DNA of 64,000 bases from an uncultured Lachnospiraceae bacterium. GTDB taxonomy: Bacteria; Bacillota; Clostridia; Lachnospirales; Lachnospiraceae. Of the stretch, positions 50,162-58,509 are shown in pieces; position 1 is the stretch's first letter, and every line of letters begins with the position of its first letter. The stretch is from NCBI GenBank assembly GCA_934320845.1, contig CAKRFU010000002.1:62001-126000 (forward strand). The letters run 5' to 3'. The notes under the pieces are model-generated. The model did no database searches. It was not told the DNA's origin and worked only from the letters and a program-made list of their open reading frames with translations. Position numbers and translations under genes: made by a program.

Positions 50162-51721
50162 ATGGTAGCAGTGGTTATAATAGCCATTGTGATTCTATTG
50201 GTTGGGATTATTGCCACAGCGCTTATTACTAAAAATGTCGCTATTACAAATTATAAAAAGAGCGAGGAAGTAAAAGTTGGAAATGCAGAGGAAAAAGCTA
50301 GAGGAATTATAGATGATGCTTTGAAAACTGCCGAAACTAAGAAGCGTGAAGCACTTCTTGAAGCAAAGGAAGAAGCGATCAAAACTAAAAATGAAATTGA
50401 GCGTGAATCCAAAGAGAGAAGGGCTGAATTGCAGCGATATGAAAAACGTGTATTGTCGAAGGAGGAAACTCTGGATAAAAAGTCAGATGCACTTGAAAAG
50501 AAGGAAGTTAAGCTGAATGCAAAAAATGCTGAACTTGATAAGCAGAAAAAAGAACTTGACGAACTTAAAGAAAGTCATTTGCATGAACTTGAGAAAATAT
50601 CAGGTTTGACTACTGAACAAGCGAAGGAATATCTGTTAAAATCTGTTGAAGAAGACGTAAAACATGAAACGGCTGTTCTTGTTAAGGAGCTTAACAAGAA
50701 AGCTAAAGAGGAAGCGGACAAGAAAGCAAGGGATTATGTTGTCACAGCTATACAAAGATGTGCGGCAGACCATGTTGCAGAGACAACTATATCAGTTGTA
50801 CAGCTTCCAAATGATGAAATGAAAGGTAGAATCATTGGACGAGAGGGTAGAAACATTCGTACTCTTGAGACTCTTACAGGTGTGAATCTTATTATTGATG
50901 ATACACCGGAAGCAGTTGTTTTATCTGGATTTGATGGTGCGAGAAGAGAGGTAGCAAGAATCGCACTTGAAAAACTTATTGTTGATGGAAGAATACATCC
51001 GGCGCGTATTGAGGAAATGGTCGAAAAGGCTCAGAAAGAAGTTGAATCAATGATGCGTGAGGAAGGTGAAGCTGCTACATTGGAAGTAGGAGTGCATGGT
51101 ATTCATCCTGAACTTATCCGCCTTTTAGGAAAGATGAAATTCAGGACAAGTTATGGACAGAATGCACTTAATCATTCTATAGAGGTTGCACACCTTGCAG
51201 GTCTTCTTGCAGGAGAGATAGGTGTAGATGTTCGTACAGCAAAGAGAGCAGGTTTATTGCACGATATAGGAAAAAGTGTTGACCAGGAGATGGAAGGTAC
51301 TCATGTGCAGATAGGTGCAGACCTTTGCCGTAAGTACAAAGAGTCGCAGATAGTTATAAATGCAGTAGAGGCACATCACGGGGATGTTGAACCGGAATCT
51401 CTTATTGCCTGTATAGTTCAGGCTGCCGATACAATTTCAGCAGCAAGACCAGGTGCAAGAAGAGAAACTTTAGAAACATATACAAACAGATTGAAACAAT
51501 TGGAAGATATTTCAAATGGCTTTAAGGGTGTTGAAAAATCATTTGCAATACAGGCGGGCAGAGAAGTGCGCGTTATGGTTGTTCCTGACAAGATAAGCGA
51601 TGACGATATGGTATTGCTTGCAAGGGATATTTCAAAGCAGATTGAAGAAGAATTAAAATACCCAGGTCAAATTAAAGTTAATGTAATCAGGGAATCCAGA
51701 GTTACAGATTATGCTAAATAG
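50162..51721 (+). CDS. rny: Ribonuclease Y
   Basis: A 519-residue membrane-anchored endoribonuclease. It has an N-terminal helix ([19 protein letters not shown]) and a long coiled coil (about 25-190). The KH domain contains [15 protein letters not shown] (about 222-236), and the HD domain contains LLHDIGKS (about 367). Its length is the same as Bacillus RNase Y. It starts mRNA decay at the inner membrane. An AAGGAGGTG site precedes the ATG, and a terminator follows. Confidence 0.97.
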   Translation: MVAVVIIAIVILLVGIIATALITKNVAITNYKKSEEVKVGNAEEKARGIIDDALKTAETKKREALLEAKEEAIKTKNEIERESKERRAELQRYEKRVLSKEETLDKKSDALEKKEVKLNAKNAELDKQKKELDELKESHLHELEKISGLTTEQAKEYLLKSVEEDVKHETAVLVKELNKKAKEEADKKARDYVVTAIQRCAADHVAETTISVVQLPNDEMKGRIIGREGRNIRTLETLTGVNLIIDDTPEAVVLSGFDGARREVARIALEKLIVDGRIHPARIEEMVEKAQKEVESMMREEGEAATLEVGVHGIHPELIRLLGKMKFRTSYGQNALNHSIEVAHLAGLLAGEIGVDVRTAKRAGLLHDIGKSVDQEMEGTHVQIGADLCRKYKESQIVINAVEAHHGDVEPESLIACIVQAADTISAARPGARRETLETYTNRLKQLEDISNGFKGVEKSFAIQAGREVRVMVVPDKISDDDMVLLARDISKQIEEELKYPGQIKVNVIRESRVTDYAK

Positions 51722-51741
51722 ACACAGTGGACTGTAAAAGT

Positions 51742-51770
51742 AAGGAATCGCCTTATGGCGGTTCCTTTTT
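51742..51770 (+). terminator. Terminator of rny
   Basis: An 11-bp stem, AAGGAATCGCC / GGCGGTTCCTT, with a 4-nt loop and T-run. Confidence 0.92.
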
Positions 51771-51797
51771 CTTGATTTATAAGGTGATGAGGTATTT

Positions 51798-53189
51798 ATG
51801 GTAATCGTCAGGAAAGAAAAATTTAATTCAGAAAAATCAATACAATACATTTCTGAGAAAGCAGAAAAAACAGAAAATAAAAGTGGCATGGAAGATTTAA
51901 AGCTTGGGGCGGCAATAGACATAGGAACAACAAGTATTGCTGTTGGGCTGTTTGATATGGAAAATGAGGTTCTGCTTGGAAATTTGACGCAGACAAACTG
52001 TCAGACTAAGTTTGGAAGTGATGTAATGATGAGAATAATGCATTGCACAAACGGGAAAGAACAGCTTTTACATGATATGCTGATAGAACAGATAGAAAAT
52101 ATAATAACGGTTATAATAGAGCAGAACATATCGGAAAAATATAAATCATATGTTGTGGAAAGGATGACTGTTGTCGGAAATACAACCATGTGCCATATAT
52201 TTTTAAACAGAGATGTCACAGGACTTAGCGGTGCACCTTTTAGCATGGCATACAAGGGTATTGCAAATGTAAATTCAAAGGAAGTGGGATTAAAAAAATA
52301 CATTATACCTGAGATAATCGTACTTCCGAATATCCATTCACATGTCGGTGCGGATGCCATGTCGGTTCTCTGTAATGAGAAGCTCTACAAAAAAGATGTA
52401 AATGAGATAGCAATAGATATAGGAACAAATGCTGAAATTATATTGAACAGACATGGTGATGTGTATGTTACATCAACTGCGGCAGGACCGGCATTTGAGG
52501 GAAAAGGAATATATTCCGGAATTCGTGCGGGAGCGGGAGCAATAAATTCCATAAAAATAAGCAGGGTAAACGGAAATATTATACTTGGTATGCTCGATGA
52601 TGGTACAAAACAATCTCCGAAAGGAATATGCGGTTCAGGACTTATAGACGCTATTTCCGAACTTTTAAAAGCGGGCGTGTTGACCAAGGACGGGTATTTG
52701 TTGACAAAGCAAGAAGCTGTGGCGGCAAATGTTAATATAAATCTGTGTAATTGTCTTGACAACAGTGATGAAAAGATTGAAAATTATTTCGTTTTATCAG
52801 AAAAAAATAAGATAATTGTCACTCAGAAAGATATAAGAAATGTTCAGCTCGCAAAGGGTGCAATACAGGCAGGTGTCGAAGTTTTGCTTGAAAAAGCCGG
52901 AATTACAATGAATGATATTGAGAAAATAAAAATTGCAGGAGTATTTGGAAAATTTATACATGCTTCATCTGCTATGTCATTCGGTTTACTGCCATCCTAT
53001 CCGGACAAAATAGAATTTATAGGTAATGCCGCCGGAAACGGTGCGGCTAGGGCATTATTCGATGCAGATTTTGTGAAGAATACGGAAAAATTAACAGAAG
53101 AGATAAGACATATAGAACTTGCAGACGAAAATGATTTCCAAAATAAATTTTTGAATGCAATGGAGCTAAAAGAGTGGTATTATAAATAG
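51798..53189 (+). CDS. ASKHA-domain corrinoid-activator-like protein (RACo/DUF4445 type) without ferredoxin domain
   Basis: A 463-residue protein. AAIDIGTTSIAVGLFD and EIAIDIGTNAEIIL are the two phosphate-binding segments of the ASKHA fold, followed by SGIRAGAGAI, GICGSGLIDAI and GVFGKFI, as in RACo proteins that reductively activate corrinoid proteins. Typical RACo has an N-terminal 2Fe-2S ferredoxin domain; here only about 40 polar residues precede the ASKHA domain. It may act with a separate electron carrier. Corrinoid methyltransferase genes are not adjacent. Confidence 0.8.
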   Translation: MVIVRKEKFNSEKSIQYISEKAEKTENKSGMEDLKLGAAIDIGTTSIAVGLFDMENEVLLGNLTQTNCQTKFGSDVMMRIMHCTNGKEQLLHDMLIEQIENIITVIIEQNISEKYKSYVVERMTVVGNTTMCHIFLNRDVTGLSGAPFSMAYKGIANVNSKEVGLKKYIIPEIIVLPNIHSHVGADAMSVLCNEKLYKKDVNEIAIDIGTNAEIILNRHGDVYVTSTAAGPAFEGKGIYSGIRAGAGAINSIKISRVNGNIILGMLDDGTKQSPKGICGSGLIDAISELLKAGVLTKDGYLLTKQEAVAANVNINLCNCLDNSDEKIENYFVLSEKNKIIVTQKDIRNVQLAKGAIQAGVEVLLEKAGITMNDIEKIKIAGVFGKFIHASSAMSFGLLPSYPDKIEFIGNAAGNGAARALFDADFVKNTEKLTEEIRHIELADENDFQNKFLNAMELKEWYYK

Positions 53190-53308
53190 TGTTGACTTAT
53201 ATATGTGCTGCTGTCTGTTTTGAGCGAAAACAGATGGGACTTTGGAATGAAGGAATGAAAAAGGCGCAGTGTCTTTATAAAATGAAACGCTCAGAAAAGA
53301 GGAAGAAT

Positions 53309-54100
53309 ATGAAATTAGGATTTATAGGTGCCGGAAATATGGCGCAGGCAATGATAGGCGGAATATTGGCAAAAAACATAGTAAAAAAAGATGAGATTAT
53401 TGCATCAGCGGCAACTCAGAAAACAATAGATAAGGTTTCAAAGGAGTTTGGTGTTAACGTTACACTTGATAATACTGAAGTTGCAGAGGCTGATATAGTA
53501 TTTCTTGCCGTTAAACCTGTTTACTATCAGGAGGTTATAGATGAGATTAAATCTGTTGTAAATGAAAATCAGATAATTATAAGTGTAGCAGCAGGCAAGA
53601 GTGTAGAATGGGTTGAAAACGCTTTTGGAGGAGAGAAAAAGATTGTAAGAATTATGCCAAATACACCTGCTTTGGTAGGAGAAGCGGTTACTGCGATATG
53701 CCCTAACAAAAATGTAAGTGATGAAGAAAAGAAAGTGGTATCTGAACTTTTATCATCATTTGGTATTGCGCAGTTTATAAATGAAAATATAATGGACGCG
53801 GTTATAGCTGTAAGCGGAAGTTCGCCGGCATATGTATTTATGTTTATTGAGGCGATGGCTGATGCGGCAGTAGCTGAGGGAATGCCAAGAGCACAGGCGT
53901 ATCAGTTTGCGGCACAGTCTGTTCTTGGAAGTGCTAAGATGGTTCTCGAGACTGGAAAGCATCCGGGAGAGCTTAAAGATATGGTTTGCTCACCTGCCGG
54001 AACAACAATTGAGGCTGTAAAAGTTCTTGAAGAGAAAGGGTTCAGAAGCAGTGTGATTGAAGCAATGAGTGCATGCGCTGACAAATCAAGAAATATGTAA
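53309..54100 (+). CDS. proC: Pyrroline-5-carboxylate reductase
   Basis: A 263-residue enzyme. It has the N-terminal Rossmann motif FIGAGNMAQAMIGG, VAAGKSVEWVE, RIMPNTPALVGE and, in the C-terminal part, KDMVCSPAGTTIEAV. It reduces pyrroline-5-carboxylate to proline with NAD(P)H. The ATG at 53309 follows AAAGAGGA; the frame is open back to 53189, but that extension has no site and no family similarity. The 119-bp gap before it holds a small hairpin (CTGTTTT / AAAACAG at 53215-53233). Confidence 0.95.
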   Translation: MKLGFIGAGNMAQAMIGGILAKNIVKKDEIIASAATQKTIDKVSKEFGVNVTLDNTEVAEADIVFLAVKPVYYQEVIDEIKSVVNENQIIISVAAGKSVEWVENAFGGEKKIVRIMPNTPALVGEAVTAICPNKNVSDEEKKVVSELLSSFGIAQFINENIMDAVIAVSGSSPAYVFMFIEAMADAAVAEGMPRAQAYQFAAQSVLGSAKMVLETGKHPGELKDMVCSPAGTTIEAVKVLEEKGFRSSVIEAMSACADKSRNM

Positions 54101-54194
54101 TTTTATGTTTTATACGGCTGTTTACATAAAAAAATAAAATAAAGCATATTATTAAAAAAATATATTTGCAATTAAGAGTTGCCTGGGAGTAGTT

Positions 54195-54842
54195 TTGTCA
54201 GATATATTAAAAAAGTTTCTCAAATATAAAAGATTTATAACTTTTGCAGTATTAACGGTTGCTTTATACATGTGTATAAATTATATTTGTACATGGGAAA
54301 GACAAACTAAATTTGAGTACGGATTTATATCGGGAATAAACAAAAATATTTCAAGGGAAACCGGTGCGGAAATTTTACGGGAATGTAAATGTTTTCCGGT
54401 TTTAAGACAGGGAAAAAGCACTTGCTTTTTTGATGATGGATATGGAGAGGGAAGAAGTTTTGGAGGAAACAGACACCATGAAGGAATAGACATTATGCCA
54501 TCGGAAGATAAATCAGGAAAACTTAAGGTGAGGTCTGTATGTGATGGCGTGGTTGAAAAAAAGGGGTGGCTCAGACTTGGAGGATATAGAGTCGGAATAA
54601 GAAGCAGACATGGGAATTACTATTATTATGCGCATTTAGATTCCTATAGAAAAGGTCTGAAATGCAATGATACGATAAAGGCAGGAGAAATTATAGGATA
54701 TATGGGGAATACGGGTTATGGTGATGAGGGAACAAGAGGTAAGTTTCCGGTACATCTTCATTTCGGGGTATATGTGAGAGATAAGGCAGGGGAGAAAAGT
54801 ATCAATCCCTATTATTTATTAAAAAAACTGGAAAACAGATAG
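54195..54842 (+). CDS. Membrane-anchored M23 (LytM) peptidase
   Basis: A 215-residue protein. One N-terminal helix (ITFAVLTVALYMCINYI) is followed by an extracellular lysostaphin-type domain with both zinc motifs: HHEGID and HLHFG. It therefore keeps the metal ligands of active D,D-endopeptidases that cut peptidoglycan cross-bridges. The layout (short N-terminus, one helix, LytM domain) resembles clostridial SpoIIQ, but sequence alone does not prove a sporulation role. It uses a TTG start behind GGGAG. Confidence 0.82.
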   Translation: MSDILKKFLKYKRFITFAVLTVALYMCINYICTWERQTKFEYGFISGINKNISRETGAEILRECKCFPVLRQGKSTCFFDDGYGEGRSFGGNRHHEGIDIMPSEDKSGKLKVRSVCDGVVEKKGWLRLGGYRVGIRSRHGNYYYYAHLDSYRKGLKCNDTIKAGEIIGYMGNTGYGDEGTRGKFPVHLHFGVYVRDKAGEKSINPYYLLKKLENR

Positions 54843-54862
54843 CTTTGGAAAGGAAAACAGAT

Positions 54863-55696
54863 ATGGAAATACAGCTTTGGAGAGAAATATTGGAGCCTTA
54901 TGGCCAGGCAGTAGACGAACTTGTCGTAAAATTCAATCATATTAAGCAGGAATATCAGAATGCAAGAATGTATTCACCAATAGAGTCGGTTTCGGGAAGA
55001 GTAAAAAGTATATTGAGTATCATGGAAAAAGCTCAGAGAAAAAATGTCAAGATAGAAGAGCTGGAAGATAAGATAGAGGATATTGCGGGAATAAGAATAA
55101 TATGTCAGTTTGTCGAGGACATAAATACAGTTGTAAAAATTATAAGAAAGCGTGGAGACTTAGAGGTAAAGCAGGAGAAAGATTATATAACAAACAGCAA
55201 GCCGAGCGGTTACAGAAGTTATCATATAATAGCTTATTATACAGTGCAGACGATATATGGACCTAAAAAGCTTGAAGTTGAGATTCAGATAAGAACGCTT
55301 GCGATGAATTTCTGGTCTACAATAGAACATTCACTTCAATATAAATATAAAGAACATATGCCGGAAGAACTCAGAAAGAGATTGCTGAGTGCGGCAGATG
55401 CAGTAGGAGTTCTTGATAATGAGATGGCTTCGGTCAGAGATGAGATTATGGACGCACAAAATCACAACAGACAGAAGGCTAATATTATTGCAGACATAGT
55501 AAGAAGTATAGAAGAATTATATTATGTGGCAAATAAAAGAGAAGTCGAGAAAATACAGGATGAATTTTATAAGATATATAAACAAAATGATATGACCATG
55601 CTAAAGCGTTTTAACAAACAGCTTGACATAATAGCAGAGACATACAGGGCACAAAGCCTTAATGCTCGCAGTTATAGTGTGATACGAAATCATTGA
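54863..55696 (+). CDS. Small alarmone synthetase ((p)ppGpp synthetase, RelQ/YjbM type)
   Basis: A 277-residue protein with a complete synthetase domain: SGRVKSILSIMEK, DIAGIRIICQF (magnesium Asp), SGYRSYH (guanine-stacking Tyr), and EVEIQIRTLAMNFWSTIEH. A helical C-terminal tail supports oligomerisation. It makes ppGpp or pGpp from ATP and GDP/GTP/GMP under stress. The ATG at 54863 follows AAAGGAAAAC. Compare the divergent RelA/SpoT protein at 42641-44536: here every catalytic motif is standard. Confidence 0.93.
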   Translation: MEIQLWREILEPYGQAVDELVVKFNHIKQEYQNARMYSPIESVSGRVKSILSIMEKAQRKNVKIEELEDKIEDIAGIRIICQFVEDINTVVKIIRKRGDLEVKQEKDYITNSKPSGYRSYHIIAYYTVQTIYGPKKLEVEIQIRTLAMNFWSTIEHSLQYKYKEHMPEELRKRLLSAADAVGVLDNEMASVRDEIMDAQNHNRQKANIIADIVRSIEELYYVANKREVEKIQDEFYKIYKQNDMTMLKRFNKQLDIIAETYRAQSLNARSYSVIRNH

Positions 55697-55724
55697 GAGT
55701 GAATTATGAAAGGAACTTTAAGAG

Positions 55725-56288
55725 ATGAAGATTTCAAGAGGCCAGCTTGGGTATTTGGAATACAAAAAGAAAAGAGCAATTGCAGGAACAATAACAATGG
55801 CGGTGTTTGGTATTATTGTATTTCTTGTCGGATTTTTTTTGAATGAAATGTCAAACAGGAATATATTTACGGTTATTGCAGTATTGTTTGCACTTCCGGG
55901 AGCGAAGTTTCTCGTTGCGTTTATTGTAGCATTTCCATATCATACTGTTGGAAAAGAGCAGTATGACAAAGTGAAAAAACATCTTGGTGACGGCATGGAA
56001 TTGTATACCGACCTTGTCATTACATCATCAGAGAAAGTAATGAGCCTTGATTTTATTGCTGTAGGAAACAATCAGGTTATAGGACTTACAAGTGATAAGA
56101 AAGTTGAGATTTCATATATAAGAAAGTATCTGACGGACGGTGTGGCAAATTGGGGAGATAACTATAAAGTTAAAATTGTGGAAAGTGAAAAACTGTTTTT
56201 AAATGAACTTGATAATGTAAAAGTTGTTGAAGCGGACGAAGAACAGGAAGAAAATGTAAAATCTTATATTGTCTCGCTTATTGTATAA
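55725..56288 (+). CDS. Hypothetical membrane protein, 187 aa
   Basis: Two adjacent membrane helices (about 20-40 and 47-70) follow a short basic N-terminus. The soluble C-terminal domain has alternating beta pattern (LYTDLVITSS, VMSLDFIAVGNN, GLTSDKKVEI) and an acidic end. I do not recognise the family. It is located 28 bp after the alarmone synthetase gene and 70 bp before the pseudouridine synthase, in the same direction. Codon use is ordinary for the window. Confidence 0.7.
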   Translation: MKISRGQLGYLEYKKKRAIAGTITMAVFGIIVFLVGFFLNEMSNRNIFTVIAVLFALPGAKFLVAFIVAFPYHTVGKEQYDKVKKHLGDGMELYTDLVITSSEKVMSLDFIAVGNNQVIGLTSDKKVEISYIRKYLTDGVANWGDNYKVKIVESEKLFLNELDNVKVVEADEEQEENVKSYIVSLIV

Positions 56289-56357
56289 TTTGTTTCGGAT
56301 GCTTGTAAATATCTAAGCAGATAACCATGAGATTAAATTGACGGAAAGGAAATACAA

Positions 56358-57377
56358 ATGAGAGAGATAAGTGTGAGTCCGGTTGATGAGGGACAAAGGC
56401 TTGATAAATATCTTGCAAAATATATGCCTGAAGCACCTAAAAGTTTTTTCTATAAAATGATGCGAAAAAAAAATATTGTCTTAAATGGGAAAAAAGCTGC
56501 CGGCATGGAAAAGTTATGCGATGGAGATAAGATAAAATTATTTCTTGCGGATGAAACCATAGATAAATTTAGAAATGCGAAGAAAGATGGGAAAAATGCT
56601 GAGGAAAGTACAGCAAAGCCAAAGTTTAAGCTTAATGTTATTTTTGAAGATGATGACATACTGGTAATAAACAAACCGGTAGATATGCTTTCACAAAAAG
56701 CCGATAAAAACGATGTTTCACTTGTGGAATATATATCATGGTATCTCGATGAGAACAAGTATGAAGAATACGGAGAGTTTAAAGGGTTTAAAGCGGGAAT
56801 ATGCAACAGACTCGACAGAAATACGAGCGGTCTTATAGTTGCAGGCAAATCAATAAAAGGTCTGCAATGCATGAATGAAATTTTTAGAGAGAGAAAGTTA
56901 AAGAAATTTTATTTATGTATCGTTAAAGGAAGGATAGATGGTTTTAAACGTATAGACGGGTATCTTACAAAAAATGAAAATCATAATACTGTAAACATTT
57001 CAAAAGAAATGACGGAGGGTGCATTTAAGATAGTGACTGAATATGAACCGTTAGCATATGGAAAGCTGCAGGGGGAGACATATACCTTGCTTAAAGTGCA
57101 CCTTGTAACAGGAAAGTCACATCAGATAAGAGCACATTTAAAGAGCATAGGACATCCTATAGTAGGTGATTCCAAGTATGGCTATAAAGATGTATATAAA
57201 GTATTCAGAAAAGAATTTAATTTGAGGCATCAGCTTTTGCATGCATGGAGACTTGAACTGTCTGCAGATGAGATAGTACCTGAAAAATATAAAAATAAAG
57301 TTTTTGAAGCGGAACTGCCAAAAGAATTTTTAAAGATATTAAGCGGAATTGGAATTGATAAAAAGGTTTTGGGATAA
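56358..57377 (+). CDS. RluC/RluD-family 23S rRNA pseudouridine synthase
   Basis: A 339-residue enzyme. It has an S4 RNA-binding domain at the N-terminus (QRLDKYLAKYMPEAP) and the catalytic NRLDRNTSGLIVAG with Asp near residue 155. KFYLCIVKG and LVTGKSHQIRAHL are further RluA-superfamily motifs. A charged insert near 75-90 lies between the domains. It isomerises specific uridines in ribosomal RNA; which ones cannot be told. A GGAAAGGAAA site precedes the ATG. Confidence 0.92.
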   Translation: MREISVSPVDEGQRLDKYLAKYMPEAPKSFFYKMMRKKNIVLNGKKAAGMEKLCDGDKIKLFLADETIDKFRNAKKDGKNAEESTAKPKFKLNVIFEDDDILVINKPVDMLSQKADKNDVSLVEYISWYLDENKYEEYGEFKGFKAGICNRLDRNTSGLIVAGKSIKGLQCMNEIFRERKLKKFYLCIVKGRIDGFKRIDGYLTKNENHNTVNISKEMTEGAFKIVTEYEPLAYGKLQGETYTLLKVHLVTGKSHQIRAHLKSIGHPIVGDSKYGYKDVYKVFRKEFNLRHQLLHAWRLELSADEIVPEKYKNKVFEAELPKEFLKILSGIGIDKKVLG

Positions 57378-57409
57378 AAGATTTTAGCGTAAAAAGAGAG
57401 GAGTTTGTT

Positions 57410-57946
57410 ATGGGAGCATGGAATTCGAGAGGGCTCAGAGGTTCGATGCTTGAGGAGGCTATAAATTTTACAAATCAGAAATACAGTCAGGAAAATCTGG
57501 CGCTTGTGCAGAAAATACCGACCCCCATAACGCCGATAGAAATTGATAAGCAGACAAGGCATATAACACTTGCCTATTTTGAACAGAAAAGTACAGTTGA
57601 TTATATAGGTGCAGTGCAGGGAATACCTGTCTGTTTTGATGCAAAAGAATGCAGAACCGAGACGTTCCCTCTTCAAAATATACATGAGCATCAGATGAGC
57701 TTTATGGAAAATTTTGAAAGGCAGCAGGGAGTAGCTTTCTTTATTATTATGTTTACGGGGGCAGGAAAATGTTTTTATGTTCCGTACCGTGACGTGAAAG
57801 TGTTTTGGGACAGGGCAGCAAATGGAGGAAGAAAGAGCTTTAAGCTTGCGGAATTAAAAAGTGAATATGAAATAGAAATAACAAATCAGATATTTATACA
57901 TTATCTTTCTCAGATAAATAGAGATTTGAGTGAGAGGGATGAGTAA
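57410..57946 (+). CDS. recU: Holliday junction resolvase RecU
   Basis: A 178-residue nuclease. It has STVDYIGAVQG followed by FDAKECRT (catalytic Asp and Glu-Cys segment) and HQMSFMENFERQQGVAFFII, as in RecU of Firmicutes. It cleaves four-way junctions during recombination and chromosome segregation. The length is somewhat short against Bacillus RecU (about 200), mainly at the N-terminus. An AGAGAGGAG site precedes the ATG. Confidence 0.92.
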   Translation: MGAWNSRGLRGSMLEEAINFTNQKYSQENLALVQKIPTPITPIEIDKQTRHITLAYFEQKSTVDYIGAVQGIPVCFDAKECRTETFPLQNIHEHQMSFMENFERQQGVAFFIIMFTGAGKCFYVPYRDVKVFWDRAANGGRKSFKLAELKSEYEIEITNQIFIHYLSQINRDLSERDE

Positions 57947-58019
57947 AAAAATCTTTACTAGATAAAAAATATATTTTATAATAAAAATATACTAAGGTTG
58001 AAGGGGAGTTTAGAATACT

Positions 58020-58376
58020 ATGAGCGAAAATTTGAAAACAGAATTACTGAGCCAAGGTGTTGATTATACAACAGCTCTTGAAAGATTTATGGGTAAAGAG
58101 GAATTATATAAGAGATTTCTTGTAAAGTTTCTTGCAGATGACAATTTCAATCAGCTTGAAGTGAACATTGAATGTGGAAATATAGATGAAGCATTTAAAT
58201 GTGCGCATACACTTAAAGGCTTATGTGGAAATCTGGGATTTGATAATTTGCTTGAAGAGGATGCACAGATTGTAGAAATTCTCAGAAGTGGCTCGATGGA
58301 TGGCGTCAAAGAATTATTTGGGACATTGAGCACAAAGTATCATGAACTTTGTGAAACGATTAAAAAATATGAATAA
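58020..58376 (+). CDS. Histidine phosphotransfer (Hpt) domain protein
   Basis: A 118-residue, all-helical protein made only of an Hpt domain. AHTLKGLCGNLG carries the phospho-accepting His63. It would relay phosphate between a hybrid kinase and a response regulator, or act in c-di-GMP and chemotaxis-type signalling; no hybrid kinase is encoded nearby. AAGGGGAG precedes the ATG. Confidence 0.9.
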   Translation: MSENLKTELLSQGVDYTTALERFMGKEELYKRFLVKFLADDNFNQLEVNIECGNIDEAFKCAHTLKGLCGNLGFDNLLEEDAQIVEILRSGSMDGVKELFGTLSTKYHELCETIKKYE

Positions 58377-58449
58377 TATAAAATAAATAGTGTCTTTGCT
58401 TTTATAATGACCGAAAATCAATATAAGATTTTTAGAAGTTATGTCACAC

Positions 58450-58492
58450 AAAAAGCTGTATACAGTATTGAATATACTGTATGCAGCTTTTT
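58450..58492. terminator. Bidirectional terminator between the Hpt and nrdD genes
   Basis: AAAAAGCTG-TATACAGTAT pairs with ATACTGTATGCAGCTTTTT (one bulge) around a short loop, flanked by A- and T-runs. Confidence 0.88.
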
Positions 58493-58509
58493 AAATTGCA
58501 AGTTTTTAA

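Noticed and set aside
53189..53308. N-terminal extension of proC back to the stop of the ASKHA gene
   Set aside because: The extension lacks a ribosome site and family similarity; the ATG at 53309 gives the exact canonical N-terminus.
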